The position numbers were made by a program, and so were the translations under genes. Below, one piece after another: positions 4,419-6,782 of a stretch of DNA of 6,782 nt. The stretch is from contig JAEXCU010000002.1 of NCBI GenBank assembly GCA_023402015.1, forward strand, positions 1-6,782, in the 5' to 3' direction. Source of the DNA: Pseudomonadota bacterium (GTDB lineage: Bacteria; Pseudomonadota; Alphaproteobacteria; Rs-D84). The notes beneath the pieces were generated by a model that saw nothing but the letters and a program-made list of their open reading frames with translations, was not told the origin of the DNA and ran no database searches. How positions within the stretch are numbered: the stretch's first letter is position 1; every line of letters starts with the position of its first letter.

Positions 4419-6636
4419 ATTTTACGGGGGTCAAAATTTTAATTTCACGGGTTTGTGGGTTATAAACGCGCGGTGTGCCCGGATACCCCAGTGTTGCATG
4501 ATGCGAAGGAATTAAAAATTCAGGCAGTGGTGTTGATTCCCCCATTGCCATATATCCGGCCAGACGTGAATCTTGCCACGCTGGCTGATGATCTGCCTCA
4601 ATCGGGCGATGATACCAGCCCTGGAATATAACCAATTGTTTCTTTTTGTCCAATTTCATGATGTCCATTGGCGTGAACAGTAATTCTTCGCTGGTTTCTT
4701 CTTTATCTTTGCCGTCGGGGCCTTTGACATTTTTAACCTTCATTTTATATCCCATCATATCAGAAAATCTTTTCGCGGTATCTGGGTCATTTTGGCGCAG
4801 TACCACCTTGGCCGCCGTGGTGGAAATAATTGTCGCGGCGGCATCTGCACCGTATTTTTCCTGAATCTGGTGTAAATCTTGGCCGATTATCAGATATGAA
4901 ACCTTTTGTCCGCGCCCCAGGTCGGGTCCCTGAATTACGGCGTCCAGTTTTTGCATTTTTGGCATTTCGTCCAAAACGAACAATACCGGGTATGGTCCCA
5001 ATTTTTGGCCGTCGCGATATTGTTCCGGGGCGTTTGCCAACAAGAAATTGGTCATCAGTTCAATAAATATCCCGGTAATTGGATTTAACGCCTGGGCATC
5101 AACCATGTTAATTGAAATGTAAACGCTGACCGGTTTAACTTTGCCATCATTGGGGTCAACCATGCCGCGCAGGTCGGAAAAGTGAAAATCAGAATGGCTG
5201 GTGCGGTTGCGAACGGCCGCATTTCGGAATATTGACAGTCCCGCCATAATTGTGGATAATATGGACCCGCGTTCTTTGTCGGGGGTGTTTGCCAATTGTG
5301 TTAATTCCAGAATTGCACGATGTGCATATGAATATCGGCGTGCTTCGTCAACCGCATTGGTGAACAAATCCTTCATTGGGTCGGCCATCATTACCATTTG
5401 GTCGCCTTGGCGGCGGCGTTCTTCCAGTTGCTGGGCCATATTGATTTGCGACGCGTTAATCCAATCCAGAATCATGGACAGGGATGCCTCTTTCCCACGC
5501 CATGCATCGGGAATGTTTGCCCACGTTCCGATATGAACGTAATTCATCGCATTCAGTTCCCCGCGTTGCAACAATGCATGCGCGGCATATGCATTCGGGT
5601 CATTCATCATAGACAAATAGTAATCAGATAACACGGCCGCATCCTCGTTATCGAATGCGCCGGTTGTAATACGGGAATAAAAATAATCGTCGGCCTTGGC
5701 ACGTTCAACCTTGGAAATAATAAATTGCACCAGGCCCGACAATCCCGCGCGTCCAGATATTGTCCAGTGCGGGTCGGCAGATGACGATGTTTTATCCGCA
5801 ATCAAAACATTACAAATTGAATCAACGTACAGGTCGCGCTGTTCTTGGTTAAATGGTACATGTTCCGGCGACAGGGGATTCCATGACGGATAATATATTC
5901 CGCGTTCCGGGTCATCTTGGCCCGCCCAATTCATCATAAACACCGGTCCAATGGTTGACCGATATGCGGATGATAATTGAAACAGTTCCGGTTTCGGGTC
6001 ATTAATAATCATCGACACGTTGTTGCATTCAAAAATGGTTGGCAAAACCACACCCTGGGTTTTACCGGTCCCCGGGGGCGCCACACATAATGCAGACAAA
6101 CATTCATCCATCATCAGGGGCTTTTTCTTGAAATATCCCAACACCATCATGAACCCGTTCAACAGGCCCATTTTTTCAATATCTTCTTTGGATGCCTTGT
6201 TAGATGATTTTTCCGCAAATTTATCTTTGGAATTTGGATTAAATTCGCCGACCAGTGTGGAATCAGCCATAAAGAAATATGCAATTATTGGCAGCAATGG
6301 CGTTATGCACGGCAAATCTGTGCGCATTATGCACCGGGAAATCCATGCGGGTATTTCTGCGATAACCGACATTCCGCCCGTATGCAGCATATTTTGCAAA
6401 TACAATCCCACCCAATGCGATGTTGCCGGCGACCAACCATACCGCCAAATATGTTCCACCGCGAACGCGGCCGCAAATGCAATTGCGCACGCAACCCATA
6501 TACCAATGGACCATCGCAGTTCCCAAAACATTCGCGCCATGGGGGCACGTTCATGTTCTTTGTATGCGCTGGACTTGAATATATTCAGGCCCTTGGACGA
6601 ACCACCTGCGGATAAAATCTTGAACTTTTCTGCCAT
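4417..6636 (-). CDS. virD4: Type IV secretion coupling ATPase, VirD4/TraG family
   Basis: VirD4 proteins are hexameric inner-membrane ATPases that recruit DNA or effector proteins to a type IV secretion channel. The 739-residue protein (from ATG 6636) has two N-terminal membrane helices (about 44-60 and 108-124). It has Walker A APPGTGKTQG (186-195), and SMIINDPKPELF (208-219), which matches the family's (V)xDPKGEL motif. Walker B is VLFVLDEMPKM (551-561), with catalytic Asp-Glu at 556-557. IIGQDLHQIQEKYG (583-596) is the sensor-like glutamine motif, and the LLFTPMDIMKLDKKKQLVIF segment (652-671) is typical of TraG/VirD4. ATG 6636 is preferred over GTG 6666 because the promoter -10 lies between them. 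No other secretion gene is in the window, so it is an orphan here. At 739 residues it is longer than the roughly 590 residues I recall for Rickettsia VirD4; the extra length appears to be in the domain between the Walker motifs and the C-terminal tail. Confidence 0.93.
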   Translation of the reverse strand: MAEKFKILSAGGSSKGLNIFKSSAYKEHERAPMARMFWELRWSIGIWVACAIAFAAAFAVEHIWRYGWSPATSHWVGLYLQNMLHTGGMSVIAEIPAWISRCIMRTDLPCITPLLPIIAYFFMADSTLVGEFNPNSKDKFAEKSSNKASKEDIEKMGLLNGFMMVLGYFKKKPLMMDECLSALCVAPPGTGKTQGVVLPTIFECNNVSMIINDPKPELFQLSSAYRSTIGPVFMMNWAGQDDPERGIYYPSWNPLSPEHVPFNQEQRDLYVDSICNVLIADKTSSSADPHWTISGRAGLSGLVQFIISKVERAKADDYFYSRITTGAFDNEDAAVLSDYYLSMMNDPNAYAAHALLQRGELNAMNYVHIGTWANIPDAWRGKEASLSMILDWINASQINMAQQLEERRRQGDQMVMMADPMKDLFTNAVDEARRYSYAHRAILELTQLANTPDKERGSILSTIMAGLSIFRNAAVRNRTSHSDFHFSDLRGMVDPNDGKVKPVSVYISINMVDAQALNPITGIFIELMTNFLLANAPEQYRDGQKLGPYPVLFVLDEMPKMQKLDAVIQGPDLGRGQKVSYLIIGQDLHQIQEKYGADAAATIISTTAAKVVLRQNDPDTAKRFSDMMGYKMKVKNVKGPDGKDKEETSEELLFTPMDIMKLDKKKQLVIFQGWYHRPIEADHQPAWQDSRLAGYMAMGESTPLPEFLIPSHHATLGYPGTPRVYNPQTREIKILTPVK

Positions 6637-6648
6637 TACGTGTATGAT
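6620..6648 (+). promoter_or_regulatory. Promoter for rsmE
   Basis: TTGAAC (6620-6625) and TATGAT (6643-6648) are separated by 17 bases. Transcription should start near 6655, leaving a leader of about 38 bases that contains AGGAA before the rsmE ATG. The -35 lies inside the virD4 coding sequence and the -10 shares two bases with the virD4 -10. Preceded by C, the -35 reads CTTGAA, which equals the sigma-32 -35 core, but the -10 does not fit sigma-32 well. Confidence 0.6.
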
Positions 6649-6675
6649 TATATCAGAAAAAATCACAATGATAAA
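6647..6675 (-). promoter_or_regulatory. Extended -10 promoter for virD4
   Basis: On the minus strand TGATATAAT (6655-6647) is a perfect -10 with the TGn extension. A weak -35, TTTATC (6675-6670), lies 17 bases upstream. The expected start, near 6640, is about 4 bases before the ATG at 6636, so the mRNA should be nearly leaderless, and no Shine-Dalgarno precedes the ATG. Confidence 0.6.
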
Positions 6676-6692
6676 TCAGGAATTGCAAAAGT

Positions 6693-6782
6693 ATGAAAAA
6701 TACCCCCCGAATATTTGTTGGTGATGACGTATCAAGTGGCCAGATTATACCCATGACCTGTGAAACGGCGCATTATTTAACG
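6693..6782 (+). CDS. rsmE: 16S rRNA m3U1498 methyltransferase RsmE, N-terminal fragment
   Basis: The first 30 codons are present and the gene runs off the right edge. The peptide reads KNTPRIFVGDDVSSGQIIPM then TCETAHYLT. This matches the start of RsmE, whose PUA-like RNA-binding domain opens with a pattern like Rxfv...l..G..i.l....aHyL. RsmE methylates N3 of U1498 in 16S rRNA using S-adenosylmethionine; its SPOUT catalytic domain is beyond the window. ATG 6693 has AGGAA (6678-6682) 10 bases upstream. It is divergent from virD4 and shares its control region. Confidence 0.8.
   Translation, partial: MKNTPRIFVGDDVSSGQIIPMTCETAHYLT

Noticed and set aside
6637..6666. A GTG start ten codons upstream for virD4
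   Set aside because: It would place the start upstream of the excellent TATAAT (6652-6647), so the likely transcript would not contain it; it has no Shine-Dalgarno.
6020..6724. A 234-codon plus-strand open frame
   Set aside because: It is antisense to the VirD4 gene, shows no recognisable motif, and reads through the virD4/rsmE promoters out of frame with rsmE.
1..6782. CRISPR arrays, tRNA or rRNA genes, insertion sequences, integrase or toxin-antitoxin genes
   Set aside because: No spaced direct repeats, cloverleaf-like segments, transposase motifs or paired small genes were seen by reading both strands.

Overview
The window reads as a compact stretch of an alphaproteobacterial chromosome. 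The evidence is an RpoH (sigma-32) with the family's QKRVFFNLARAK box, the gene order yfgM-like, bamB-like, der on one strand, a Porin_4-like outer-membrane barrel, and a VirD4/TraG coupling ATPase of a type IV secretion system. Genes are tightly packed, with no gap over 70 bases. The VirD4 protein suggests a host-associated lineage (Rickettsiales/Holosporales-like or a gut-associated relative), but that placement is inference.

Layout from left to right. 1-293 (-) is the N-terminal part of the GTPase Der, cut by the window edge. 357-953 (+) is a YIP1-like multi-span membrane protein. It converges on 992-1720 (-), a short BamB-like lipoprotein with PQQ-type blades, across a shared bidirectional terminator. 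1732-2382 (-) is a YfgM-like membrane-anchored TPR protein, 11 bases upstream of bamB. 2448-3356 (+) is RpoH, followed 4 bases later by a 343-residue outer-membrane porin (3361-4392). The porin converges on a VirD4-like ATPase (4417-6636, -) across a second bidirectional terminator. 6693-6782 (+) is the start of the 16S rRNA methyltransferase RsmE, cut by the right edge.

Envelope biogenesis is the common theme. YfgM assists secretion at SecYEG, BamB assists beta-barrel assembly, the porin is a barrel substrate, RpoH governs protein-folding stress, and VirD4 feeds substrates to a secretion channel. Der and RsmE act on the ribosome.

The most distinctive structure is regulatory. Both divergent intergenic regions (yfgM/rpoH and virD4/rsmE) carry two good sigma-70-type promoters whose -10 boxes overlap on opposite strands. 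In each pair, one promoter has an extended -10 placed so close to the ATG that the mRNA should be nearly leaderless and has no Shine-Dalgarno (rpoH and virD4). The other gives a leader of about 40-50 bases with a Shine-Dalgarno. I found no CRISPR array, tRNA, rRNA, insertion sequence or clearly new multi-gene system.
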